The notes under the pieces were generated by a model, which worked only from the letters and a program-made list of their open reading frames with translations, did not search any database and was not told where the DNA came from. Shown here piece by piece: positions 46,801 through 58,589 of a stretch of 64,000 bases of DNA. The DNA lies in assembly GCF_000471905.2 (NCBI RefSeq), contig NW_006498549.1:6141489-6205488 (forward strand). The letters run 5' to 3'. The stretch's first letter is position 1. Each line of letters begins with the position of its first letter. The translations under genes were made by a program, and so were the position numbers. The DNA comes from Amborella trichopoda (lineage: Eukaryota > Streptophyta > Magnoliopsida > Amborellales > Amborellaceae).

Positions 46801-49800
46801 GGTTTAAGAGCACTTAAGATATTGTTGGAATTCTTTGACGGTGTTATGTGGGTATGGTGACAAGGGTGTACTCAATCATCACCATCCATGTGATAGCCAT
46901 CGATGGTGATTTACTAGATTAAGTTTTTAGCCTCTCTCAACCCTTGGATCACTTAATGGGTGGTTAAGATCTAATCTAAGGTCTATTCTCCACATGAAAA
47001 ATTTATAAATAGGACCTCTTCCCACTTCATACAAAGTTTGGTTGTTTTAACTTAAACTCACGATCTCTTCTGCTCAAAGGCCTCACGCCCCACTCATAAC
47101 TTTGTTTATTCTTCTATCTTAAGGATCATAATTTAGTTACCTACAACCTTCATAATTGCATGCCTTTCACCATGATAAAAGTATGATCTTTGTAACCTTA
47201 TTATGCAACTCTCATTGAGTTATGGCTTCTGTTATGTCAAAGTTTGGCTGCTGTAATTCATAATAACAGTAAGCAATCCTCACTCATAGTTTATACTTCA
47301 AGTGCTGAAGTGTTAGTGATAGATACCATCTGTTCTTGTGAGTTTTGTTGGAGTAGTTTTGAGGTTGTTTAATGCAAACACTTGTGCCTTCAATGTTGCT
47401 GGAAATGCTAACATATGAAGCATAACAGCGAGTTCTCTTTTAGCTCTACGCATCAAGCTTAGTTACTTTGACCCTATAGTGGTTTGGGCCTTTGAACCAA
47501 ACCCTATGGCCGAAACTATTCCATTTCGAGCTTGTTTTGGCTCGAATTTCTCCCCCTTTGTTTCACAAGGTCCTGTGCCCTATATGAGGTTGAGAACTTT
47601 GTCATGTGGTGGTAAGGTAGTTGCTTCTCAAGATTAGATTGAAACCACACCCTTCTTACGCTATCGGTAGAGAGTGACAGTCAAGGGTTGTCATCATACC
47701 GTTGCAGTATTTGCACGGTGGTTATTTTGAAATCGGCTTCCTATAAGATACATTAAGCTCATATGCATTACTTATTTAGTCTATGTTTTGTTGTATTTTA
47801 TTTCACTTTAATTGTAAAGAGCTATGCTCAAATTGTAAGGGTATTGTTGATTGAAAGAGTATTGTAATTTCTGTTCTTATAGTTTGTAGTAAGTGGGGGT
47901 TTTCCCAAAGTGAAATGAAAGATTACGTAAGTTGTTTCTAATTTTTTTATTTTACATACCTTGAATACTATTTCAATTTTGAAGAGTTGCGTTTTCTTTG
48001 CCACAGATGGTCAATCTTTGATGAAATTTGTTCCCCAATCCTATTTATGGTTCTTCATCCAACCATAGACTGAGTTGTAGAACATTGTATGGAATCAAAT
48101 ATGGGTTCAAGAACAACCTGCTTTCAATCAATCTTTGCTGGAAATGCCTTCCGAGCTTCTAATCACTTATGATATGCTGATTTCTTGGTTTTCTGCCTCT
48201 TGGATCATAAAGTGCTTGGTCTCTTTTTTTTGGTCATTACATTGTTAGCATATGGATATTGGGTGATAACTGAGATCTCATTTATTTACTGAACAGAGAT
48301 CCATGCATTATGGTAAACATAACTCTAGTGGTTCTCAAATTACCTTACTATCCTCCTATGGACAAATAGAACTATCCCTAGATTCCATCAGTGCACGCAA
48401 TGCGAAAGCAAGTATTGAATAGCCAGGATGGAAGCCCAATTATGCTCATTACTTGATGAAGGGATCCTTGCCTTTTGATTGTTTCAAATATCATTAACTC
48501 ACTGTTGTTTCAAAAGTCATTTGTTTGCTTCCCATGATAATGGATGTTCTCTTACCCCTCATGACCCTATCTCCCTTGTCACCTGTGTGTTTACTGATAC
48601 GCCTAGCAAGGATAGCATGATGAGGATAGGTTTGTCCATAGTTGCGAGAACCTTGGGGGTAAGGTCACAGTCGCACCTTTGGAACTCGATCCCATGGTTC
48701 CTCTAAGGGATCTTAGAGAGAGATGGATTTAAAGAAAATAGGGATCTCCCTCCCTATAAACTGGGATCTTGGTCTACGTGCTTATAGGCTCCCTCCAAGG
48801 AGAGGAGCTATACCATTAATCAATATATTGCTCCTCTTCTTGGTATTACATTTTTATTTCTAGAACATGTTAAACTGTGGTGCATATCACATTGTGGTAT
48901 AATAGAACTATGTTATTACAAAACCATAATTTACAATCATAGCAAGCCAATTTATGATATTATTAAAGTATATTATTCTAGTGAATTGGAGTACTATAAC
49001 TATGGGATTGGTAATAAGCTAAGGTTTACGATAATGGATGGAGCAGGCATTAGCTTGATCCTAACTTTATCATATACCATTAGCTTGATCTTGTTTTATG
49101 TAAAGTGAGCTTAGATCTCTCCAAGTTAAAACTTTGATCCCAATGAAATGGGATCAGGCTCTCAGGTATCCTAGGATCTGGCTCCTTTACATGTTGAATG
49201 TACTGACAAGATCCTAACTTCCACCCTGTGGCGATTCAGTTTCCCTGAATCGATCCTGCTCCCACCTCCAACAACTGTGGCTTTGTCCATTAGGTTTATG
49301 TGCAATTTGGGTACGGCGAGACCTGTTTTCAATTCCAAGTTTACGAGCCAGCAGGATGTACTTTCATGTTTCAATTTACCTCATGATGAACCAACCAACA
49401 TACGTTGACACGATTCCATCTTGCCTCCCTTGCATGCAGACCAGGGACTGTTTTCACCATTACCCTGTTGCCTCTTGTAGGATGAGAAGGGCGCACGATA
49501 GCGCTACAAAACATGAGCAAGAAAGAGGGAAAGGATGAAAGAATAGACAACTCATATCCTGCTGGAGATTTTCCCTGTTTTTCACACCTGCTTTTTGCAA
49601 TCTCATTCGACTTCCATTTGATATTTTAATGCTTCAAAAACTGACTTAACTGAATAAAGCTATATTTGGTGTGGCATTTTGATTGTAGAGTATGATTTCC
49701 AAATTCTTTTTGATATGATTTCCAAATTCTTTTTGTAATAGTACATAAGTTCCATTATATTAAAAAAAAGAAAGTACATAAGTTCCATTTTGTGTTATCT

Positions 49801-52482
49801 TTTGGTTACAATCCTCTCTTTCCATTTTCTTAGAATCCTTGACCGGAAGATTCTCGAATATGTCATACAGAGAACAAATTCACATGGCCATTAGACTCAG
49901 TTGTTAATGGCCTATGTTTCAGTGGTTCAGAATGAAGTTCTTTTTGAGTGACTTAATTCTCGATGGAAGACTTTCCTGAATCTAGCTTGCCTTGTGTTTA
50001 TTTTTCCATCATTAGAGTTTCTTAGATGATTTGCAACGCCGTTGCAGCTTTCTGCTGATGCATGTTTTCACCCCTGCTGTTGGATATTCTTGAATTGGCT
50101 TCTCTGTTGATTATTGTGTTCTTTTTCCAGCAAATGTTGTTGCTTTTGGTTGAGATTTTATTTTCTTTCTTTTTTCTTTTTTTTGAACCTGTTAGCTGAG
50201 ATTTTATATTCCTACCGATAAAATTTAATTCTAGGATGCATGGATACCTCTATTTGGCCAAGGTGCCAGTGTTGGTAGGGTCTGATATGGGTAATGGTAT
50301 GGAATATGGTGGGAATATGGCTCGGCCATATCCTGCTTGTAATTTGAAGTTCATCAAGATTTGGAGTCCCTACTGTACATGGTAATATATAATATTAGGG
50401 ATGACATGTAAACTAATTTATATTACTCTACAATAATGACCTAGCTAATATTAAGGATGATGTTCAAAATGATTCATATTACTCATTAAGGATGATGAGT
50501 CCTTCTAATTTGTGCTTCTGGTTTTAGGTACAATTATTACCAGGTGAAGTATTTTTACAGATATAGATCTTAATTAACTGTTGATCTATCAATCCTTTTC
50601 CCTGTTGTAGTTTTGAAATTTTTTGTGTTGAAGTTAGAACATTGAGAACCCCCCTTGATCCCTTGCAGTGATGCATTCATTGTCTGAAACCTTTGATTGT
50701 AAGGTTATCATTAATATTTTTCTAATTTAGATCTCTAATATGTTTTAGTTTCTTAAATTTGATATCTATTGTGTTCATATCATATTGAATCTTATGGTTT
50801 CAACATGTTAGATAGCTCTGTACCTGTATCTGTGTCCTAGATTTTGGGAAAAGCTGAGTTGTTTCTTTGCTTCCGTATTAATGTCTGTGTACATATCCAC
50901 ATATTATAGATTTATTCATGTATCCTGTATGTTGAATACATTATATGAAGCGTTTATTCTGTTCCAGCTATTCTAGACTTGTTAGAACATAGAAGTTTAA
51001 GTACTACGGAAAAAATTAAGTTTCTTGGCTTTTGTTTGTCCCTAAATGTTGCAGATTTCAGAGATTCCTAAGCTCACAGCTGGTTGCACAGAATTTATTG
51101 ACTCTGCTGAGCAAATACTGAGGAAGAGAAAGCTGAATCGAACGTTACTTGCAAATCATAGTACTCTACTTGACTTGCTTGAGATTCCTCAATTAATGGA
51201 CACGTATGTGTTTCAGCAGTCAATAGCTTAAATCTGTGAGTTTGCATGTATGCATGTACTTGAGATCAAAGCCCTTAATAAACTATTGGTTTTTGTTATC
51301 ATTGACTATGCCAATGAAAAATAAGTGAATCAAACATGATTGGTGATGGTCACCTACTCACCTTTGCATATCGATCTTTTCTTATTTAATAAAAGCAAAA
51401 GAAACTAAGACAACATGCAATCATGAGGCACGGTCTACAAACAGTAAAATACATGTCATCTGAGCCATCCTTTCAACAGACATCTGTTGTGAATTGTTCC
51501 CTTGTGCAGTATCTAGTTTGTCAGTGGAACATCCTCAACCATCTACTGTGGGCAACACATAGTTGAGGTGGCAGTGCTGTCTATTTTTTGTAAACCACAT
51601 GCATCATTGTTAACAACCCCAACCCCATCTATGAGACGAGTAGTTTTTAGTTGTGTTTATGCAATGAAGTTGTATTTAGAAAAAGCTGTTATCTTTGTAA
51701 CTTCGTTAAGTGATCACAGTTTATAAGAACATAAGTTGCGGTAGTAGTCCTCTTTTAAAATTGACTGAAATTAAGCAAGTTCTAAATTTAGATGCTGACA
51801 GAAAAATGTCGTCACATGGAGACAATGGATCAGATGCTCCTAGCGACTGTGGAAAATTTTTGCGCAGACCCCATCCAAACCAAAGGATGAAAGGGGCCAT
51901 ATGGGCCTGGTGGCTCTGGCGACCTACACCACTGTTTCCCACTCCTACCTTCAAACCCACATTTGTTGCCCTCTGTTTTCTTTTTCTGAGAATGTCCTTT
52001 TGTTGCCTTCTTGAAAGACCAAAATCTTTCCATTTCTTTGCTTTCTCCCTCTTCTTTCTCCCCCCATGAGTCTATGGATAATCCATGGCTGCCCATGCGA
52101 CTCATTCCTCTCTCTTTGTAGGGAAAGAAAGAGAGAAAAGCAGTGGTTTGAAGAACAGGGGTGAGCATGGGAGGGGATTCAGATATGTGTTGACCATTTT
52201 GGGAACTCTTGGTGACTATATGCACCAACTAACCTATTTCTCTATATATATGTGCTTTTGCAAGTTCAGAATCAACACAAAACCCTTCGCTTCCTAATTC
52301 GTTTTTCCAAATTAGGGGAAGTCCAATACTCCATTTTTCTCTTTCCATATGGGAATGTATGCTATCTCTTACTTCTCTATTTATTTCTAGGTTACGACTC
52401 ATTCTCATAATTTGTAATTTCTTTTAAGCTTTATAACTTATTTCATTGAAATTGGTAAACAAAACCCGAAAAAAATGCACAC

Positions 52483-52543
<61 letters not shown>

Positions 52544-54725
52544 GAGACGACGACTAACTAATAGTACTAGTAGTAGTAGAGGTAGTGTGACGACGACGTA
52601 GTAGTAGGTAAGGTAAGGAGGGTAGGAGGGTAGTAGTTAGGTTTNNNNNNNNNNNNNNNNNNNNNNNNNNNNNNNNNNNNNNNNNNNNNNNNNNNNNNNN
52701 NNNNNNNNNNNNNNNNNNNNNNNNNNNNNNNNNNNNNNNNNNNNNNNNNNNNNNNNNNNNNNNNNNNNNNNNNNNNNNNNNNNNNNNNNNNNNNNNNNNN
52801 NNNNNNNNNNNNNNNNNNNNNNNNNNNNNNNNNNNNNNNNNNNNNNNNNNNNNNNNNNNNNNNNNNNNNNNNNNNNNNNNNNNNNGAGAGAGAGAGAGAG
52901 AGACAATATCAGAGGGACACCTAATATTAAGCATTAGGATGAGGATGTGCACAACTGATTGGGAAAGAGAGGGTGAGGGGATATAGTTTTTGGGAAGGAT
53001 GAGGACTTATGCCATGGCTAGTGAGTGAGGTTGCTGCTCTCTTGTGAGAGAGGGAGAGCTGATGGGTGATTTGCACAGGAGAGGGAGACAGAGCTCAAAA
53101 CCGTGTTACATTTTTGAGAAAATGACAAGTTGGGAGTAGAGGAGGAGGGATATACATAGAGGGGGAAGGGTTTTGAAAACGATGTGCGTAGGGGAGGGAA
53201 ATTACCGCGCCCACTGGGCTATCTGGTAGCCCATTTGGCCCCTCCCACCCATTGGTGGGAGGGGGTCCAGGTTCTTCTTTTCAACAGGCGCTTGGAGAAT
53301 TGGACCTGTTCCTTAACACGAAAAGACAAACTGATTCTGAGCCTTGTTGGTTTTGGCTCATAGGTTCTTTTATAGTTTTAGTAGCTGATGAAGATTTCAC
53401 CCTTTAAGTTATTTGGAAGGGAGCACAGAGGATTCCTGTAATAAATGCCGTTTTCTTAAATTATTTGATAGGTAATGCTGCTTCATTTATTTAAGCAGCT
53501 CTTGTTCTCGTCACCATTCACACGTTCTGTGCATCTGACATTACCTGGGAAGTTGATTTAGCTTCGGATTTTTGGCTGGGAAATTTAAGTGAACTAGAGA
53601 GAAAATTAAATTGATTCATTTGCAGATGTGTACGAAATGGTAATTATGATGAAGCCCTTGACTTGGAGGCGTTTGTAACCAAGCTTTCAACAATGCATCC
53701 AAGGTGAGTGCAACTTCATTGGCAAATGTATAGTGTTCTTTTATAAATTTATCCTATTGGCTGACATGGGACTTTTGACAACGAAGGTTGCCTGTTATTC
53801 AATCGTTAGCAGAGGAGGTTAGTCAGACTACCCAATCAATGCTTTCTCAACTTCTCCAGAGACTTCGTTCAAATATCCAGGTACTTTTGCAAACTTGACT
53901 AATAGGTTGAGAGAATGCCTTATGACTAGTTACCTCTAGAAGAAGAAATGAATTAGTCCCTGTTGCTTGTTTTCACTTTTCTCAGTTTATACGAGGATGT
54001 GTGGTTTGTCCGTTTCTAAAGAAGCATATAATTTGTGACATTTTTAATACTAAACTAGTTGTCTTAACAGCAAGATTGAGAAATTTGTTACTTTTTTTTA
54101 CACTATGTCATGGTTGCAGTTGCCTGAATGCCTTCGTATCATTGGATATCTACGCCGCATAGGGGTATTCACTGAGTCTGAAATGCGTCTACAGGTAATG
54201 CATTGTTTAGCTCTTAATAGATTCTACTCTTGCACTTTTGGCAGAGAATGGTCTTTTTATAGAAGGATTTTTGCATCTTGGGAAGATCATTGTATTAACC
54301 TTCTCTACAGATTAGCTTGATTGTCAGTTTGTGTTGGCTTTTTCATATAGCTCATGTTTTATGTCTGTTTTGTTGCAACCCCTTGCTTTTGTAGCTCTTG
54401 TTAACATAGATATTTTCATTGAAAACAGTTTCTGAGATGCCGAGAGGCGTGGCTTGTGGGAATTATAGATGACTTGGACCAGAGAAATGTTTATGAATAC
54501 TTAAAAGGCATGGTGAACTGCCACAGGATGCATCTTTTTGATGTTGTTAATCAATACCGAGCCATATTTGCAGACGACACATCTGGTAGTGAAGAGAATT
54601 ACGATGGTGGACTTCTCTTTAGCTGGGCTATGCATCAAATAGAATCACATTTGAATGCTCTTAAGTCCATTTTACCTAAGATTTCAGATGGTGGATCCTT
54701 ATCAAATATCCTTGACTTGTGCATG
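43482..54725 (+). CDS. COG8: Conserved oligomeric Golgi complex subunit 8, exons 1-7 (3' end outside)
   Basis: COG8 is part of lobe B of the COG tethering complex, which captures retrograde vesicles at the Golgi and keeps glycosylation enzymes in place. Exons: 43,482-43,610; 43,846-43,998; 51,055-51,203; 53,626-53,703; 53,787-53,880; 54,120-54,194; 54,429-54,725. All introns are GT-AG and the phases join into an uninterrupted 325-codon frame. Landmarks: '[18 protein letters not shown]' (exon 1), '[19 protein letters not shown]' (2), '[13 protein letters not shown]' and '[19 protein letters not shown]' (3), 'EALDLEAFV' (4), '[17 protein letters not shown]' (6), '[20 protein letters not shown]' (7). 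These match plant COG8 (Dor1-like family, about 570 residues) almost continuously, so roughly 240 C-terminal residues lie beyond 64,000. The start matches the short, variable N terminus of the family. Nothing suggests the visible part is broken. Confidence 0.96.
43611..43845 (+). repeat. COG8 intron 1 with CT and TA microsatellites
   Basis: A CT run (43,747-43,777) is followed at once by a TA run (43,780-43,814), just before the acceptor TTACAG. Length variation here would change the acceptor's polypyrimidine setting. Confidence 0.9.
43999..51054 (+). other. COG8 intron 2 (7.1 kb)
   Basis: Donor GTACCT, acceptor TTGCAG. It contains a probable LTR of family A (45,415 to about 47,250) and otherwise anonymous sequence. 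No exon or other gene was recognised; short frames at 48,479 and 49,356 show no domain. Confidence 0.85.
45415..47250 (+). repeat. Probable solo LTR within COG8 intron 2
   Basis: Begins TGTTGGATATATGGCC with a 'GGCCTTTCAAGGCCTTGTG' motif like that of 545-2,250 and has a TATA box at about 47,003-47,013 (TTTATAAATAG). Sequence between is diverged but has the same layout. The right end is approximate. No internal retrotransposon genes adjoin it. Confidence 0.4.
51204..53625 (+). other. COG8 intron 3, with an assembly gap
   Basis: Donor GTATGT, acceptor TTTGCAG. It contains a GA microsatellite entering a 241-base N run and leaving it again (52,487-52,905), so the gap probably hides a longer GA repeat or a poorly assembled element. 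The frames spanning the N run are artefacts. Confidence 0.85.
52645..52885. other. Assembly gap (N run)
   Basis: About 241 N. GA repeats stand on the right edge and about 100 bases before the left edge. Confidence 0.95.
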
Positions 54726-55499
54726 GTGAGATGCTTTTGTCTAAGACTGTCTACATGATGAGTTTTTATTTAAAACTGTCTCCCTGGTATTTTTCTTTTG
54801 TTTTCTTTTAGATTTAAACGATCATTATACAACTTTCAAATTGCTAGCTTTTCTTTATGGATATGCTCACAGTTTTGTTTAGTTTTGGCTTCCAACAGGT
54901 TTGGAAGAGATCTTACTTATACATTCAAACACACTTATGTGAATGCTTTTATGTTTATTTCTGTGTGTGCGTATAACAATTAGTTTATGCCTACAAATTC
55001 CTTTTGTTAAGTTGTTCCTTGGTGGCTAAATCACTAAAATCCCAATGTCGGCTAGAGTAACACTTCATACACCCTCAGAACAATAGTGCTAACTATTAAG
55101 CAATATCTTTTTTTCCCCCCCTTCATGGTAAATTTATGTAGTTATTTCTTACCTTGCTAGACCCATGGTCTATTTTCAGACCTCAAAAGCCAGATTCTTC
55201 TCCAGGGATGGTGAGTACTGCAGTTTTCCCATGATTTTTTGGCCATTTGTTTTATGAGATTCCTTAGCTATTGCCATGCAGAATTCGCTACTCTCAGTTG
55301 CTGCCCTGGGTACTTCACTCCTGCATCCTTGACTGGTGTTACTTTTGTCTCATAATACAATTCCTGGCCATTATTTGACACAACTGAAGATGAAGCCATA
55401 AAGCCTCCTCCCCCCCTTCCTCCTTCCCCTCTTTCAGCATGGAATGCTATTTACAATATCTACCTGTTAACCTCACACCGCTGCTCTGAATCAGCTATA

Positions 55500-58110
55500 T
55501 TTGCTGCCTGTGCTTCAATCTCATCCCCTCCCACCTATGCTCAAGTTGTAGCCTCTTGCCACCCCTTGCCCAACCAGATGCGCAAGTCCTTCGATAAGGG
55601 CCTTGCTTGTCCTGGTTCTAAGTCTAGCCCCCAGGAAAGGAGCTCTCCTTTTCTGACTCTGATTCTTTCCACACCGGAGGAGGTGGGCCACCCCCTCACT
55701 GTCAAATTGCAAGCTTCTCTCGTGGGATCCTTCTCTCCTTGAAGGGATGACACAAGGGGCGAGAAATGGGCACATCGTCTTTGGGGCGAGCCTCAAGTGA
55801 CATGCCAGGCCATGTCCAAGGGACGGATCCTCTTCATCTTTCCCTCGCGCGAGTGTGCTCGGAGAATCTCTCAAGTTAGCTTTCGTCCTTCTTTTAGAGG
55901 GGTGGTTCTAAAACTTCACCCTTGGTCGCCTCTCGAGGGGTCCTTCAGAAAGCAGAGAATCTGGATTACGGTGGTTGATATCCCACTTCATGAGTGGTCG
56001 CCAGTGATTTTCAAAAAAGTGGCCAAAGCCTACGGCTCTCTGGTCGCTATCCACTGGAAGTCTTTGGAGTTTCTACCTCTCGGCTCCATGCGCCTCCTTC
56101 TAGAGGCTCATTCCCTCCCTAATTTAGCTTAGGGTGGGAGACTCTTTCTTCCCCCTCTCTATTTCCTGGTCCATGGCGTCTCTTGTCTCTGATTCCTTCT
56201 TCAACCACTGACATGATTGGAAACCTCAGAGGCCCAAACCGTCGGACTGGAACCTGGTGACCAGGAAGCGACGCCTCTCCAACAGCTGTCAACGGTCGGC
56301 TTCCTCTGATGACATCACCTTTAGGTCGAGCCGCCCCAACGACAGCTTTAAATCAGGGACAGTCCCCAGGCGACCCCGACGCAAGTCTCGAACTTCGCCT
56401 TCTGGGCACCTCGCGTCCTCTCCGCTGTCTTCGCCGCCTCGCCCTGCGTTCTCACCATGCCACATGGACCATCCGTGCTCTGACGACGTCAGGTGTGCTT
56501 CGCTTGGGGATGGGAACCTGTTTGGGCCTCAAAGCGGCATCAATGGTCGCTCTCAAGTTGAGAGCCCGACTTCTTCACTTGCCGGGTTCCTCGGGCCACC
56601 CGGCCTCCTCGGGGTTGGCGACCGGGTCTTCTTCGGTGTGTCACCTCTCGCCTCTCCACTCGTCTTCCCGGAGGTCCCTCACTGACAAGACCCTCTAGTG
56701 CCACTCGCCAAGTGGCTTGTCCAGAGGGCCTCTTGCTTGTGCTGCCCTTTCCTCGATTTTTGCACTTGATACCTCACTGCCTCCGCCTCCTATTCCAGCC
56801 TTAGGCCCCATCAACCGGCCTGTCCTCAGAGGTGACGCTTCTCCGGTTGCTCAGGTCACGTCATCTCTTCTGCTGGACTTGTCCCAGACACAACCCCCCC
56901 TCGTCGGACCCTTCACGCCTTGGGACCATTATCGAGGTGGTTTTCAAACCCCTAACCCTCTCCTCTATGACTTCTCTTGCACTTCGTTCGCCTCTGTCCT
57001 TTACCCCCCTCGCTCTTACCCCCTATGTCTCCCCTGCTCTGTTCGAGCCTTGTTTGGCCTCTCCCCCCCCCCTCTCGCCTCCTCCGTTGGCTGTTCCTCG
57101 CTCTTCATCATCTCCTCCCCCGCTACATCGCTTCCGCCCGACGTCCTCCTGTTCGTTCCTGTCCCCTCGCTTACCCCACCCTTCTCCGGTCCCCCCCTCG
57201 GAGTTGCTTCCTCTTCCACCCCTCCTCCCTTATCTTTGATGGATTGGTCGCAGTACCCCGTTCTTCCCCTTCATTTCCCAACTCGAGCTCATATGTCAAG
57301 TATCGACCCCCAACCTTCCTCTTCTCCGTCTCAAAGGGCACCCTTTGTTACCTCTTTCAGCCATCCTGGCTAGCGACTTTCCCCAACCTTGCTTTCACCT
57401 CTCCTTTAACCCGACCTTCTTCTCAGGGAGGCCCCAGGTTTATGGCCCTTTTCCCTTCTTGGCAGGTACCCCTCGGCCCACCCCTACTTCTGCCCCCTTA
57501 GCACCCTGGTTACCTCCTTCTGGGGAAAGTTGGTCTTACCCTCTCTCCGTGACCCCGAGCCTCTCTTGGGAATAGACTACTACCCCTCGGTTTTCCCCCT
57601 CGCCTCCGCCCCTTTTTGGTCTCGTCACAGTGGATCCTGGTCCCCTTCTCTCGCTCCCTAACTCTCCTCCACTGGCCCCTGAGACATTTCCCCCCCCCTT
57701 GCATCTCTGTCCCTTCTACCTCGGCTATCATCCTCGATTCTTCCCCCCGTGAGGAACTGCAAGCCCCGGACCCTTCTTCTCTGGTACCTAGGGGAGATAA
57801 CGACACTCATGAAAGAGAGGCTGTTTCTACCAGCAAGCAGGCGGAAAATCAATCAGATAAGATGATAGAATTTTTCAGGGTAATGGGTTTTCCCGTCGAC
57901 AGACCAGAAGGACCCCTCGACCACTTCTTATCTTCGGACGCTGACCGTCGCATGAAGGTGTGTTCTAAAGGCCATAGAGAAATTCTTAATCTCTTCTCTT
58001 TGGTGAACTACGACAAAAAACAACTTTTGGCTTTTTCCTCGTCCTCTCAACCACCCCTTCGCGGGACTCAGGTAACAGGAGGTCCCCTGGACTGGCTTCC
58101 TCATCCTCCC
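55500..58110 (+). pseudogene. LINE copy 1 ORF1 (DUF4283-like), decayed
   Basis: The first part, from about 55,520, reads 'SSPPTYAQVVASCHPLP', the common start of plant LINE ORF1. A DUF4283-like domain follows at 55,797-56,130 ('GRILFIFPSRECARRI', 'WITVVDIPLHEWSPVIFKKV'). After a frameshift comes 'KPSDWNLVTRKRR' at about 56,236, then long proline/serine-rich sequence. The C-terminal part at 57,840-58,010 has 'FFRVMGFPVDRPEG' and 'REILNLFSLV'. Several stops and frameshifts. ORF1 proteins bind the LINE RNA. Confidence 0.65.
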
Positions 58111-58123
58111 CCTCAAAGTGGAT

Positions 58124-58440
58124 ATGAAAATCCTTTCGTGGAACATCCGCGGCCTGGGATAGCTGTGCAAACAAAAGGTAGTGAGAGATGTGTGCGCTAA
58201 ACACTGCCCCTCCCATATCGGGACCTACTCTCTAGACGGTCAGACGGGGTCTTGTGGAAATTTACTGCAATCTATGGTCCAAACTCAGCCCAGCTTAGAA
58301 CTCTTCTTTGGGCTGAACTGGACCTCGTAGCATCCCTCCCTCACCCCTCGTGGTGCTTGGGTGGGGACTTCAACACTTCTAGATAGTCATACAAGAGGAA
58401 CTCCAACTCCAACATTTCCCAAGGGAGACTAAAATATTTA
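58124..58440 (+). pseudogene. LINE copy 1 ORF2 start: endonuclease remnants
   Basis: ATG at 58,124 begins 'MKILSWNIRGLG', the start of the APE-type endonuclease of plant LINE ORF2. A deletion and frameshift follow, then 'FTAIYGPNSAQ' and 'SWCLGGDFNTSR' (about 58,260-58,383), the GDFN catalytic-site motif. Coding similarity ends near 58,440. Confidence 0.75.
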
Positions 58441-58589
58441 ATCGTCCTCGTCGTCCTCTTTGTCTCCCCCTTCGTCCTCCCCGTCTCCCACATCCTTCAC
58501 CCGGTCAGTCTCTCCACCCCCATCCTAGAAACTAGAATGAAGTATATGCCCTCTACCCCAAACCCCCTCGCCTAGAGCTCGGGATAATG

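Larger units (their letters stand above)
55400..58450 (+). mobile_element. L1-type LINE copy 1, interrupted in the endonuclease region
   Basis: It has an ORF1 region (55,500-58,110), then the ORF2 start at 58,124, then scattered endonuclease fragments that cease near 58,440. The composition is strongly pyrimidine-rich on this strand, unlike the surrounding intron. Losing the 3' part is unusual for a LINE, whose copies are normally truncated at the 5' end, so copy 2 probably inserted into copy 1. Confidence 0.7.

Noticed and set aside
52554-52952. Frames spanning the N run
   Set aside because: They exist only because unknown bases were translated as X.
55140-55216. Possible COG8 exon flanked by TTTTCAG and GTGAGT
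   Set aside because: The translation in all frames does not match the family's sequence after '..ILDLCM', so the splice-like signals are taken as chance.
56257-57806. Long overlapping Pro/Ser/Leu-rich frames on both strands as independent genes
   Set aside because: They lie within LINE ORF1, where strong pyrimidine bias keeps several frames open. Only the frame with LINE ORF1 landmarks was retained.
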